A stretch of 64,000 nucleotides of DNA, from contig JAKLEZ010000004.1 in assembly GCA_022711465.1 (NCBI GenBank), forward strand, positions 62,001 to 126,000, written 5' to 3'. The notes under the pieces are model-generated. The model did not search any database and was not told the origin of the DNA. It saw only the letters and a program-made list of their open reading frames with translations. Position 1 is the first letter of the stretch. Every line of letters starts with the position of its first letter. This stretch comes from Planctomycetota bacterium (lineage in GTDB: Bacteria > Planctomycetota > Phycisphaerae > UBA1845 > PWPN01). The position numbers were made by a program, and so were the translations under genes. Below are positions 17,753 to 26,347 of the stretch, in pieces.

Positions 17753-18379
17753 TCATGAAGAACCAGACGGCCCGACCGCCGGCTGAGGCTCAAGACGTGC
17801 CCTTGGCGTGGACGAGACCCGCGAGGGGCTTCTGGCGGCGCGGTCACTCTGCAGGAGCCAGCGAGCCAGTTGTGTTGCGGGGCGGAGGACTGCGAAGCGT
17901 GCGGCCGTGCGAAACACCGACCGATCGCAGATGCAGTGAGCCAGACGAGGCCCGAGGCGACCGTAGATCGCGATGCCGATCCATCCCAGGGGCTGGCGGA
18001 GCAGCCACTCATCGCGGAAACGTCGCAGCAGGATGACTTCCGGGGCCTCTTCGTCTCCGCAGACTGCGGTGAGGACAAAGCACCCCGTGCGGGCGATTTC
18101 GGCGCCCTGTTCGTCGGTGATGCGGGTCACGTTGATGACGCCGCGCCAGGCGTAGCCCGATACCAGGATCCGGTCACCGAGGTCCAGGGTGCCTCGGAGC
18201 GCGCCGGCCAAGCGGCAGTTCACCACCTGGCCGTAGTCGGTTCGCAGCCGGAAGACGGTGGCAGGCGTGTTGTGTCCGAGGAAGCCGCCTCGTTCGGAGA
18301 CCTGTTGGGGGAGACGGTCGACTGCGCCGCCGATGCTTCCGCCGCCGGGCATGTGACTGGTGTGTACGGGCATCCACAT
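17753..18379 (-). CDS. CFI-box C-terminal domain protein
   Basis: Protein of 208 residues. Residues 95-180 read GCFVLTAVCGD, APEVILLRRFRDEWLL, then YGRLGPRLAHCI and LRPATQLARWLL, a clear variant of the CFI-box C-terminal domain (usual form CFIATAAYG...PEVxxLRRFRDExL...YYxxSPxLAxxI). The role of this tail is unknown; it recurs on unrelated bacterial proteins and is suspected to be a processing or localisation signal. The N-terminal part (40-90) looks like a small beta barrel (GTLDLGDRILVSGYA). The last 25 residues are Ser/Pro/Arg rich. The start ATG at 18379 has GAGGAA upstream; ATG 18373 is also possible. It lies 14 bases after the M48 gene and 13 before the next gene. Confidence 0.68.
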   Translation of the reverse strand: MWMPVHTSHMPGGGSIGGAVDRLPQQVSERGGFLGHNTPATVFRLRTDYGQVVNCRLAGALRGTLDLGDRILVSGYAWRGVINVTRITDEQGAEIARTGCFVLTAVCGDEEAPEVILLRRFRDEWLLRQPLGWIGIAIYGRLGPRLAHCICDRSVFRTAARFAVLRPATQLARWLLQSDRAARSPSRVSSTPRARLEPQPAVGPSGSS

Positions 18380-18392
18380 AGGGGCTGATTCC

Positions 18393-19850
18393 TCAATTTG
18401 CCGATCGCTGCGATCCGGCCATAGCTATGTAAGCCAGCCGCTCCATGAACGGTGGATGTGTGCGAAAGAGGCGCTCGGCCCAGAGGGTGCCGGCTTTCGG
18501 ATCTCCCCCCGAGGCCAAACTGGCGATCAGATCGTCGATGCTGTACTGTTCGTTCTGGGTGAAACGGGAGCGTGCGTACCTTCCGACCGCAGCGAGTTCC
18601 CCTGGAAACAGGGCCAGGCTGGCCGCCAGTGCGGCCAGCACGCCTTGGGAATCACCGAGCACGTCGACCGTGCGCAGATCGGCCCGTCGTTCGACGAAGC
18701 GGCTGTAGCCCAGGCATGCCGCGACGACGAGGAGCAGCCAGAGGGTCAAGGCGACGGCGTAGAATGCGACCATCGACAGGAGCATGGCCAGGGCCAAGAG
18801 AACCAGGAGGCCGACCAGACAGCCCATTGGGCTACCTCGTGACATCATGACGAACATGGCGATCGGTCCGACTCCGGATCCCTGGGTCATCTGGCCGGCC
18901 GCCACGCGGAGCCGCCAAGCCAGGCCGAGCATTGCCTCCAGTGCGGCAAGAACCGGCCCGCTGACCGTGAAGAAGAACGTATCGAACAGCTGGAGATGGA
19001 CGAGTTCGTGAACGAGAACGGCCTTGAGGGCCGAGGGGGAGCCGGACTGACGCATAGCGTCTGCCAACCCGGTGTTGACCCGCAGACGGCTGAACCGTGG
19101 ACTGATGCCGAAGCTCCGGATGTTGGGGGCCGGGTCGTCGATCATGACCAGAGCCGGCCGGGGCAGGTTCATTTCTCGGCAAGCCTCGGCGAGCGGATCG
19201 AGGACTTCTCGCTCCTGGGGTGTGGCGGTTGCCTCCGTGACCAGCCGACCGGATCCGGGCAACGCCCACCGCAGGGCGACGATCAGGTAGACGGCTGATG
19301 CCGCCAGCCAGGCGAGGGTTGCACCGGTTTCTGATTCAGCTCCCCACATTGCGGTTGCAGCCCACCGGAAGCCGCCCAGCACACACACGAGGGTGAGGAT
19401 TCCAAGCCCCAGGGATACGGCTCCGGCGATCGGAAGAGCGGAAGGCAGGGTGAGGGCCGGCCGGCTGGTTTGCTCTTCTGAGACGCCCGACGGCTCTTTG
19501 GCGGGTGATGGAAGCGGAGCTCGTTTTGAACGCACCTGTTCCTGGACCGTTCCCATCCAGACAGAGACCTGGCACTCGCGTGCGAACCGACCGGAGGTGA
19601 CCCGTACGATGGCCTGGTGTTGGCCGAAGCCCGGCAGTTGGGTGGCATCTACGGCGAGCATGAGTTCGCGGCCCCTAGCGGTGGCAGAACCCAGCACCGC
19701 CTCGACCCACGGTTCGGATGTGGTCAGTTCGAAATCCACGTCGCCGTCGATCAGCCCGAGTACGGTGATGGAGCGCCATTCCGTGGCGCCCGGGGCGATG
19801 CGCCCGAAGTCGACGCTCGGACGGGACAGATTGAAGGACACCTCCGCCAC
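18393..19850 (-). CDS. Membrane-bound M48-family metallopeptidase with N-terminal Ig-like domain
   Basis: Protein of 485 residues. The first 100 residues form an Ig/ASH-like beta sandwich (VSFNLSRPSVDFGRIAPGA). Two membrane helices follow (about 137-165 and 175-195). The peptidase region carries VLVHELVHLQ (HExxH zinc site) and, after two more hydrophobic helices, SRFVERRADL with the third ligand Glu, then HPPFMERLAYI, the order of the M48 (HtpX/Ste24-like) family. It should cleave membrane or envelope proteins at the cytoplasmic face. The start is GTG at 19850 with GAGGTGG upstream. It precedes the CFI-box gene by 14 bases, so the peptidase and a candidate processed tail are co-encoded. All zinc ligands look intact. 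Confidence 0.85.
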   Translation of the reverse strand: MAEVSFNLSRPSVDFGRIAPGATEWRSITVLGLIDGDVDFELTTSEPWVEAVLGSATARGRELMLAVDATQLPGFGQHQAIVRVTSGRFARECQVSVWMGTVQEQVRSKRAPLPSPAKEPSGVSEEQTSRPALTLPSALPIAGAVSLGLGILTLVCVLGGFRWAATAMWGAESETGATLAWLAASAVYLIVALRWALPGSGRLVTEATATPQEREVLDPLAEACREMNLPRPALVMIDDPAPNIRSFGISPRFSRLRVNTGLADAMRQSGSPSALKAVLVHELVHLQLFDTFFFTVSGPVLAALEAMLGLAWRLRVAAGQMTQGSGVGPIAMFVMMSRGSPMGCLVGLLVLLALAMLLSMVAFYAVALTLWLLLVVAACLGYSRFVERRADLRTVDVLGDSQGVLAALAASLALFPGELAAVGRYARSRFTQNEQYSIDDLIASLASGGDPKAGTLWAERLFRTHPPFMERLAYIAMAGSQRSAN

Positions 19851-19945
19851 TTGCCCACCTCACCCTCGACCAACCTGCCGCGTCCGGATCCACGGCTAAA
19901 GGACAACGCGGCAATCCAAGCCAACCGAAGCCGCGGCGGACCGAC

Positions 19946-20503
19946 CTACTTGTCGGGTGTCTCCGCCTCGATAGTCACCGTCCACGTGTTGGTGGCCTTG
20001 TCGTATTTCGCATCGGTGATTCGCAGATGCTCCTGGCATTGGGTGTTGGGGATATCACGCCACAACTGCATTTCCGCTCCTTGCTGTGAACCGGCGTGCC
20101 GGAACCCCTGGTCATAGCCCAGGTCTCCGACTTGCCCGATCTGGGCCTTGAAGCCCATTTTCTCAAGGTCGGTCGCAGCGGCGTCGATCGCATGCTCCTT
20201 ACCCTTATTCCCGACGTCGTAGTTACCCACTTCGTAGTAGTGATGCTGCCCTTCCACGCCGTGGAGTTTCTCGTCGGCGAAGTTGGCCAGGTGGCGCCAG
20301 CTCTCGGGCCGAAGCCCGCTGACGGCTTCCGCCCTGGAGAGCGATCCGGGCTCGCTGCCGAACTCGCGCAGCTCGCCGCGGTCCATGGCATAGTGGTGAT
20401 CGGCCTCGACCTGTTCGACGGGGGTCTTTCCGGTTCCGAAATCGAGCAGTTCAGCCCGCTCCTCGCGGGTTTCTCCCTCAGAGCCATTGTCACAGCCTGC
20501 CAT
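19946..20503 (-). CDS. Hypothetical protein, first gene of unit B
   Basis: Protein of 185 residues that I do not recognise. It is hydrophilic, rich in Glu, Asp, Gly and His, with a HHYYEVGNYDVG segment near the middle and a C-terminal beta-hairpin-like stretch (KYDKATNTWTVTIEAE). No signal peptide, membrane helix or catalytic motif is visible. The ATG at 20503 has AGAGG eight bases upstream. It lies 95 bases before the M48 gene on the same strand and may lead that transcript. The frame competes with another open frame (19975-20562 minus), but this one gives a more protein-like composition. Confidence 0.45.
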   Translation of the reverse strand: MAGCDNGSEGETREERAELLDFGTGKTPVEQVEADHHYAMDRGELREFGSEPGSLSRAEAVSGLRPESWRHLANFADEKLHGVEGQHHYYEVGNYDVGNKGKEHAIDAAATDLEKMGFKAQIGQVGDLGYDQGFRHAGSQQGAEMQLWRDIPNTQCQEHLRITDAKYDKATNTWTVTIEAETPDK

Positions 20504-20831
20504 GGGTGCGGCCTCTGTGGCTTGGTGTGATTCCCCGTCTCATCCGGCAACGAACAGAGCACGTGACTAGTGCATCCTAACCCGAATCTGCTAGACTGTA
20601 AAGCGGTGCTCGCTGGCGGACTTTGCCGGCAATGCCTGAAGGCGGTGATGCCCGGTCATTGACATGGTGCGATCGGGCCCGGGTCGACGCAAGCCGACCG
20701 CTGGTGAGCCCGGGGAGTCTTTTGTTCCGGAGGCCAGACGGCAGGTCCGTCGTGGCGGTAGTGTTCGCGGGGAAGCTGGCCGCCGCCCCGCTATCGGCCC
20801 CTCGCTCCGAGCAGAGGCGGCAAGTGCAGGA
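20504..20831. promoter_or_regulatory. Divergent intergenic region between units B and C
   Basis: These 328 bases separate the minus-strand unit B from the plus-strand unit C, so promoters for both should lie here. TTGACA occurs at 20659-20664 without a convincing -10 behind it, and TAGACT at 20592-20597 without a clear -35. I see no strong palindrome or conserved gene. Confidence 0.35.
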
Positions 20832-21527
20832 ATGACCATGATGTCCCCAGCCCGGTGCACAGCCGAAGGGCGATTGCGCGTTGCCAGGCGCAAGACCTGC
20901 AGCAGAGTGCTCGGGCCGGGCTCGCGGGCGGTGATCTGGTTCCAGGGATGCGACCTGGGTTGCCCCGGCTGCGTTGCCCGGGAGTTGAACAGGTCTGCCG
21001 TTTACGAAGCCTGTTCGGCGGCCGAGCTGGCCGGATGGGTACTGGCCATCCCCGGCATCGAGGGCATCACGCTGACGGGAGGCGAGCCCTTTCAGCAATC
21101 TCTTGGGGAGCTCGGCGCGTTCCTGGATTGTGTGCGGCGGGCCAGCGAGCTGTCGGTGATGTGTTACACGGGTTACACGCTGGATGCGCTCCTGGCCAGC
21201 CCGGACGGCGAGACGCATCGACGGCTTCTGGGCTACATCGATATCCTTGTTGACGGGCCTTATGTCGCGGCACGCAACGAGGGCCATCTCTGGAGGGGCT
21301 CGACCAATCAGCAGATCCACTTCCTGACCGACCGCTATCGTTGTCTGTCCGGCACGGTCGAGCGATCCAAGGGACGAGCCATTGAGGTCGAGCTTCTTGA
21401 AGGACGGCGCCTGGAGTTGACCGGCATCCCGGATGCCGGCTTTCTCGATCGGTTCAGACGGCACTTGGACAGGCAAGGCATGATCCTGGACTTCAGCGAG
21501 GCTGCCTCCGGATCGGCAATAGGATGA
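20832..21527 (+). CDS. Radical SAM protein, NrdG/activase-like
   Basis: Protein of about 231 residues. WFQGCDLGCPGC holds the CxxxCxxC cluster motif that binds the [4Fe-4S] cluster and S-adenosylmethionine, followed by GITLTGGEPFQQ (the GGE SAM-binding motif), MCYTGYTLD, and YIDILVDGPYV. This order matches the short activating enzymes such as NrdG. No glycyl-radical enzyme is in the window, so the target is unknown; proteins of this size also act in peptide modification. In-frame ATGs at 20832, 20838 and 20841 all fit; the longer frame from 20664 is probably not translated. Stop to next start is six bases, so it is very likely co-translated with the coiled-coil protein and the AAA+ ATPase. 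Confidence 0.82.
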   Translation: MTMMSPARCTAEGRLRVARRKTCSRVLGPGSRAVIWFQGCDLGCPGCVARELNRSAVYEACSAAELAGWVLAIPGIEGITLTGGEPFQQSLGELGAFLDCVRRASELSVMCYTGYTLDALLASPDGETHRRLLGYIDILVDGPYVAARNEGHLWRGSTNQQIHFLTDRYRCLSGTVERSKGRAIEVELLEGRRLELTGIPDAGFLDRFRRHLDRQGMILDFSEAASGSAIG

Positions 21528-21533
21528 CGAGCC

Positions 21534-23054
21534 ATGAGCGGACCGAAAGCAGCGGACGTTCGATTGAAGCTGAATCGGGCGCTGGAGACCATTCGCCGGC
21601 AGATGGGTGATATCGCGTCCTATTCGGCGGTTCTCGAGCGACTCGGGTCATCGCCGCGTGACGCCGCGCGCTGCACGGCCCGGGCGATTGCCGAACTGGC
21701 GACGCAAGCGTTGCCTCCTGAAGCCGAGCAGGTTTGTCCGTGGGAGCTTCCGGAGCTGGCCGGGCTGCGGCGGCGGATCAGCGAACTGATGAACGAGGCG
21801 GCGAAGTGCGACCAACGCGCCGACGTGTTGCGGGCTGAAGCCGAGGCCTTGAACCAAGAGGCGGACAAACTGCTGGCCCGGGCGACCACGACCTGTGAAC
21901 GGGTCGAACGCACGCTCGGTCAGCAGGTTCACTATCTCTACGAGGAGGACAAGCAGGCGTCCCAGGCCCGCACCGACGCCGAGCAGGCTCTCGCCGGGCG
22001 TGGGGAGGCGACGCGGAAGATGCAGCAGGTTGCCGACCAGCTCAAGCAGGCCCGCAACGCCTACGACGCCGTGGTCCGGCTGGAGCCCCTGCTCAGAGCG
22101 GCCCGCCGGCGGGTGGAGTCGCTGGTTGCCGAATCGCAGGCCGCCGAGCGCATCAAGGAAGCGGTGCATCGGCAGGCCTGTGCCATCCAGCAGGAATGCA
22201 GCGGTCTGGCATCACGGCTGCAGGGTCTCGACCACGCCCGCTTCGCCCCAGGCGTGTACGACGGCATCCGGTCGGACATTTCCCGGTTTGAGGCGGCCAT
22301 GGAGAAGGGCAAGCACCAGCGAGCTCTCGAGCATGCCGAGCTGTTCATGGACGGTCTACGGCGGCTGGTCGAGCAGGTCGAGGCGAAGCAGGCCGAGTGG
22401 GATGCCGGCCGGCAATCCGCGGAGAACGATCTGAAGGCGGCCCAGGAGGAGATCGGGCAGATGGACCGTGAGCAGCTCGAGCGCTGGGCCGGTGAACCGG
22501 AACGGGTTGCGGCGGCCTACGGTCAGCTTGGCGATGCGAACCGGCGGATTGGAGGTGGCGAGTTCTCCGAGGCGCGCCAGGCCGTTGCGGCCGCATTGAC
22601 CAGTCTTCGTGAGCTGCACAGGGTTGCCGGCGAGAACAAGGCTCGGCAGGAGGAGCGGCAGGCCATTGCCGAAGCGATCATGCAAGCGCTGTATGATCTC
22701 GGCTATGACACGCCTCGGTATGAGTATACCAAGGTGGACGCCCAGGGGCGGGACAACGAGCTGTCGGATTTGAGCGTGTTTGCGAAGCACCCGGGTGATG
22801 TCGGCGACATGGCGATGCACATTCACCTTGACGGCCACGTGGCTCTGGAGGTCAGGGACATTCCGGAGGGCAAGGAGGCCCTGTGTCACGAGCAGCTACT
22901 GGGGCTGCAGGGCCGGCTGGCCAAGGAGGTGGACTTCGAGATCACGGATTGGGGGCGTGCGGCGTCGGTGGCCGAGGGGGGCAAACAAGAGGATGGGCGT
23001 GTCAGGGTTCAGAATGCCGAACGGCAGCGCGAGCAGCGCAAGGAGCGGATGTGA
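21534..23054 (+). CDS. Long coiled-coil protein with a C-terminal globular domain
   Basis: Protein of 506 residues, not assigned to a named family. Residues 80-390 are almost continuous heptad-like coiled coil rich in Ala, Glu, Gln and Arg. Residues 395-475 form a compact domain (IMQALYDLGYDTPRYEY, HIHLDGHVALEVRDI, CHEQLLGLQGRL), and the tail is basic. The start ATG at 21534 has AGGATGA upstream. Its TGA overlaps the ATG of the AAA+ gene by one base (TGATG), a typical coupling arrangement, so the two products are probably made in fixed ratio and interact. Possible role as scaffold or substrate adaptor for the ATPase (inference). Confidence 0.65.
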   Translation: MSGPKAADVRLKLNRALETIRRQMGDIASYSAVLERLGSSPRDAARCTARAIAELATQALPPEAEQVCPWELPELAGLRRRISELMNEAAKCDQRADVLRAEAEALNQEADKLLARATTTCERVERTLGQQVHYLYEEDKQASQARTDAEQALAGRGEATRKMQQVADQLKQARNAYDAVVRLEPLLRAARRRVESLVAESQAAERIKEAVHRQACAIQQECSGLASRLQGLDHARFAPGVYDGIRSDISRFEAAMEKGKHQRALEHAELFMDGLRRLVEQVEAKQAEWDAGRQSAENDLKAAQEEIGQMDREQLERWAGEPERVAAAYGQLGDANRRIGGGEFSEARQAVAAALTSLRELHRVAGENKARQEERQAIAEAIMQALYDLGYDTPRYEYTKVDAQGRDNELSDLSVFAKHPGDVGDMAMHIHLDGHVALEVRDIPEGKEALCHEQLLGLQGRLAKEVDFEITDWGRAASVAEGGKQEDGRVRVQNAERQREQRKERM

Positions 23055-26000
23055 TGTCTGCCGGCGGCGAGAACGAGCGACTACTCGCGCAGCTTCAGGT
23101 GCGCGGTGGCCGGCGGCAGTTCATCGTGAGCGGGCACGTCCACGATCTGTTTTTTATCGATCTCGTCCACGGCCTGCAACCCTTGCGCGAGGCAATCCGC
23201 ATCCATGGTGAACGGAACGGCTACGAGGTCATTCTCTTCGTTGACGCTGCCGGCCGGCTGAGCTTTGCCAGGCCGGGCATGCGGGACATCTACGATTCGA
23301 ATGTGCGGGCGGTGACACCTCCGGCGGGCGGGGCCGGCACCGGCGGCAAGGTTTTCACGCCCACGAGCGGATCGGGGGTTGTCTCCGGCGGCGGGCATCA
23401 CGTCCGGGAGCAGGTCACCGGATCGGCTCAGAGCGAGATCCAGACCACCTACGACCACATCGCCCGCCTGCTGCGATCCGGCAGCAAGAGCATGGTTATT
23501 TTCGAGTATCCGGAGAAGCTCTGGATTGGTTCGCCAAACCACCAGGAACTGCGTCACATTGAAACGGTGATCCGATGGGGACTGGCCGACACCGGTCATC
23601 CCGGCAACTGCTCGATTCTCGTGATCAACCCCAACCGCCTGGCGGAATTCGAATCCGTGGCGAACCACTGCATCGATCGGTCGAACTTCAGCAGGACAAT
23701 CAGTGTCGGCCCGCCGCCGCGCAAGGAACTGGAGCTTTTCGTGCAGCGGCTGACTTGTCGGTATGGTCTCCGCGGGTCGCCGAAGCGCATCGCGGCGACC
23801 GCTCATGCCAAGCAGCTCACCTTATACGATTTCAGCCAGCTTGTTCTCGACCACCTGGCCAAGTCGCCCGGCACGGACTCGCTTGAAGGTCTCTTCTCGG
23901 CCCAGGAGCAGACCCAGACGCTTGACGAGCTGCTGGCGGACCTTGACGCCCTGGTGGGCCTGAGCGAGGTCAAACAGAAAGTGCGCGAGCTCCTGAAGAT
24001 GGCGGAGGAGGATTCCATTCGGCGGCGTACCGGCGAGGAGACGTCCCTGCCCAGCTATCACATGTTTTTCTTGGGCAATCCGGGCACGGGCAAGACCGTC
24101 GTTGCCCGCCTCCTGGGTCGCATCTTCTGGGCCCTGGGCATTCGGTCCGGCCAGGCGTTCGTCGAGATTTCCGCCCAGGACGTCAGCAGCCCCTGGAACC
24201 CTGGCGACGCGATCCAGAGGATGAGCCAGGCCGTCGACCGTGCCATGGGTGGTGTTCTGTTTGTCGATGAGGTGTATCTGCTGGCCGAGGATCAGTGGAG
24301 CCGTCAGGCGCTCGAGACCCTGATGAAGGCGATGGAGGATCATCGGGACAATCTCACCGTGATCATGGCCGGCTACGAGGAGAAGCTCCCGGAGCTATTC
24401 AAGGTCAATCCCGGCTTCAGGAGTCGCGTCAACCACACCCTCCGTTTTCCCGACTACTCAGCGCCCGAACTGGTGTTGATCTTCGCCAGCATGTGCCGCA
24501 AGGGCGGGCTGACCCTCAGCGAGGAGGCCAGGCCCAAACTCGGGCGGTACATCGAGTCGTGCGACCGGCGGGGCGGGCTGGGCAACGGTCGGGGTGCCCG
24601 CAACCTGTTCGAGCGGGTGCAGACCGCGGTTGCCTGCTCAGGCCGGCATGACGGGCAGATTCGCCCCGAGCACATTCCTGACCCGGTGTGTTTCCGCGAG
24701 ACGGATGCCAGGCGGGTGCTCGACCAGATCGAGCGGGAGTTCATTGGTTTGCAGAAGGTCAAGGCGGAGCTGAGCCGGCTGTTCATTCGGCAGAAGGGCA
24801 TCGAGCGAAAAGGCGGGGCGCTCACCGGCTTCAATCACTTCCTGTTCCTGGGCGGCCCGGGGACCGGCAAGACCAGCGTGGCGCGGAAGATGGGCGAGTT
24901 GTTCTATTTCATGGGGCTGATCAGCGAACCCGGCAAGCTCATCGAAGTGGACATCAGTGACCTGATGTCGGCGTACCAGGCGGAGTATGCGACCAAGGTG
25001 CGTGATTGTTTCGACCGTGCGGTCGGCGGCGTCCTGTTTCTCGACGAGGCCTACCGCCTGGCCGGCGACGATCAGGGGCGAAAGGTTCTCGACCAGATCG
25101 TCCGGCTGATCACCGAGAACCGCTACCGCGACCTGGTCATGATCATGGCCGGCTATCACGACGAGATGCAGAAGCTCCTGGAGTCGAACGTGGGGCTCAA
25201 GCGGAGATTCGCTCACACGCTTCACTTTGAGGACTTCACTGCCGACGAACTGGTCACCATCTTCCACCAGTGCGTAGGGCGGGATCGGTGCCGGGTCAAC
25301 GAAGCGGAACGAGCCTCGTTCGATGCCAACCTGCGATCGATGCTGGAGCAGATGAGTCACGAGCGCAACTTCGGAAACGCGGGGCGCGTGCAGACGTTTT
25401 ACGAAAACGTTGTCAAGGTGAACCAGGAACTCAGGCTGGACCGAGAGCCGGACGCTGACCCGCGGGAGCTGCGTCTGGCCGATTTGCTGGGCAAGGAGCA
25501 GGGGGCGAGTTCGGTGGGTGCCATTCTGGCGGAGATGGACCGGCGGTTCGTGGGCATGGTCCAGCTCAAGCAGACGATCCGTCAGTGGGCCCGCCGGATG
25601 GAGTTTGAGAGCCGCCGGCGTGAGTTGCTGCCCGGCCTGGCTCAGAGTGGCGATCTTCGTCTCAACAACATGCGGTTTGTCGGGAACCCGGGGACAGGGA
25701 AGACCACTGTTGCCCGGTACATGGCTCGGGTTCTGAACGCCCTTCAGATGATCCCGAGCACCTCGATCCACGAGTGTCGGGGCGTCGATCTGAAGGGAAG
25801 CTGGCTGGGCCAGACCAAGGACAAGGTCAACGATCTGTTCACCAAGGCGGCCGGTCAACTCATCCTCATCGACGAGGTCTACAGCCTTTACGATCCACAG
25901 GCCGGGCAGACGGACATGTACGGTCGGGAGGCGATCGACGCCCTGGTGGGGAACATCACCGATCCCAAGAACTCTGGAACGGTCATCGTTCTGGCGGGCT

Positions 26001-26347
26001 ACAAGGATCGGCTGGACACCTTTCTGGAGGCCAACGCCGGACTTGCGAGCCGCTTCCCGTACGAAGTTGAGTTTCCCGACTACTCCGTGGATGAGTGCCT
26101 GGAGATTCTCTGGCAGAAGTTCCGGGCGGAAGGGCTTGTCTGGCCGGAAGGCGACCCGGCATTCGAGGGTGCCTTGCGGCGGCTCTTTGCCCGAGCCAAG
26201 AGCCAGCCCTTCTTCGGCAACGCTCGCGAAGTAGGGAACGCGTTCGAGCGCATCAAGACGAATCTGGCCCAGCGGGTTCTGAGCATGCCGGCCCCCCAAT
26301 CGCAGGACTACTCGCGTGTCACGCTGGAGGACATTCATGAGTTGTGA
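23054..26347 (+). CDS. ATPase with three tandem CbxX/SpoVK-type AAA+ domains
   Basis: Protein of 1097 residues. A 290-residue N-terminal region looks like a further, degenerate ATPase-like domain (QFIVSGHVHDLFF, SKSMVIFEYPEKL). Three CbxX-type AAA+ domains follow, with Walker A motifs GNPGTGKT (341-348), GGPGTGKT (600-607) and GNPGTGKT (877-884), and Walker B motifs VLFVDEVY (401-408), VLFLDEAY (660-667) and LILIDEVY. Sensor-like VIMAGY/VLAGY strands and arginine-finger positions follow each. Proteins of this type remodel partners (Rubisco activase CbxX, SpoVK, EccA of type VII secretion). The ATG at 23054 has AAGGAG upstream and overlaps the preceding stop. Its 3' end overlaps the next gene by 11 bases. 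Confidence 0.88.
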   Translation: MSAGGENERLLAQLQVRGGRRQFIVSGHVHDLFFIDLVHGLQPLREAIRIHGERNGYEVILFVDAAGRLSFARPGMRDIYDSNVRAVTPPAGGAGTGGKVFTPTSGSGVVSGGGHHVREQVTGSAQSEIQTTYDHIARLLRSGSKSMVIFEYPEKLWIGSPNHQELRHIETVIRWGLADTGHPGNCSILVINPNRLAEFESVANHCIDRSNFSRTISVGPPPRKELELFVQRLTCRYGLRGSPKRIAATAHAKQLTLYDFSQLVLDHLAKSPGTDSLEGLFSAQEQTQTLDELLADLDALVGLSEVKQKVRELLKMAEEDSIRRRTGEETSLPSYHMFFLGNPGTGKTVVARLLGRIFWALGIRSGQAFVEISAQDVSSPWNPGDAIQRMSQAVDRAMGGVLFVDEVYLLAEDQWSRQALETLMKAMEDHRDNLTVIMAGYEEKLPELFKVNPGFRSRVNHTLRFPDYSAPELVLIFASMCRKGGLTLSEEARPKLGRYIESCDRRGGLGNGRGARNLFERVQTAVACSGRHDGQIRPEHIPDPVCFRETDARRVLDQIEREFIGLQKVKAELSRLFIRQKGIERKGGALTGFNHFLFLGGPGTGKTSVARKMGELFYFMGLISEPGKLIEVDISDLMSAYQAEYATKVRDCFDRAVGGVLFLDEAYRLAGDDQGRKVLDQIVRLITENRYRDLVMIMAGYHDEMQKLLESNVGLKRRFAHTLHFEDFTADELVTIFHQCVGRDRCRVNEAERASFDANLRSMLEQMSHERNFGNAGRVQTFYENVVKVNQELRLDREPDADPRELRLADLLGKEQGASSVGAILAEMDRRFVGMVQLKQTIRQWARRMEFESRRRELLPGLAQSGDLRLNNMRFVGNPGTGKTTVARYMARVLNALQMIPSTSIHECRGVDLKGSWLGQTKDKVNDLFTKAAGQLILIDEVYSLYDPQAGQTDMYGREAIDALVGNITDPKNSGTVIVLAGYKDRLDTFLEANAGLASRFPYEVEFPDYSVDECLEILWQKFRAEGLVWPEGDPAFEGALRRLFARAKSQPFFGNAREVGNAFERIKTNLAQRVLSMPAPQSQDYSRVTLEDIHEL

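Noticed and set aside
20659..20664. TTGACA as -35 of unit C
   Set aside because: No acceptable -10 hexamer at 16-18 bases downstream.
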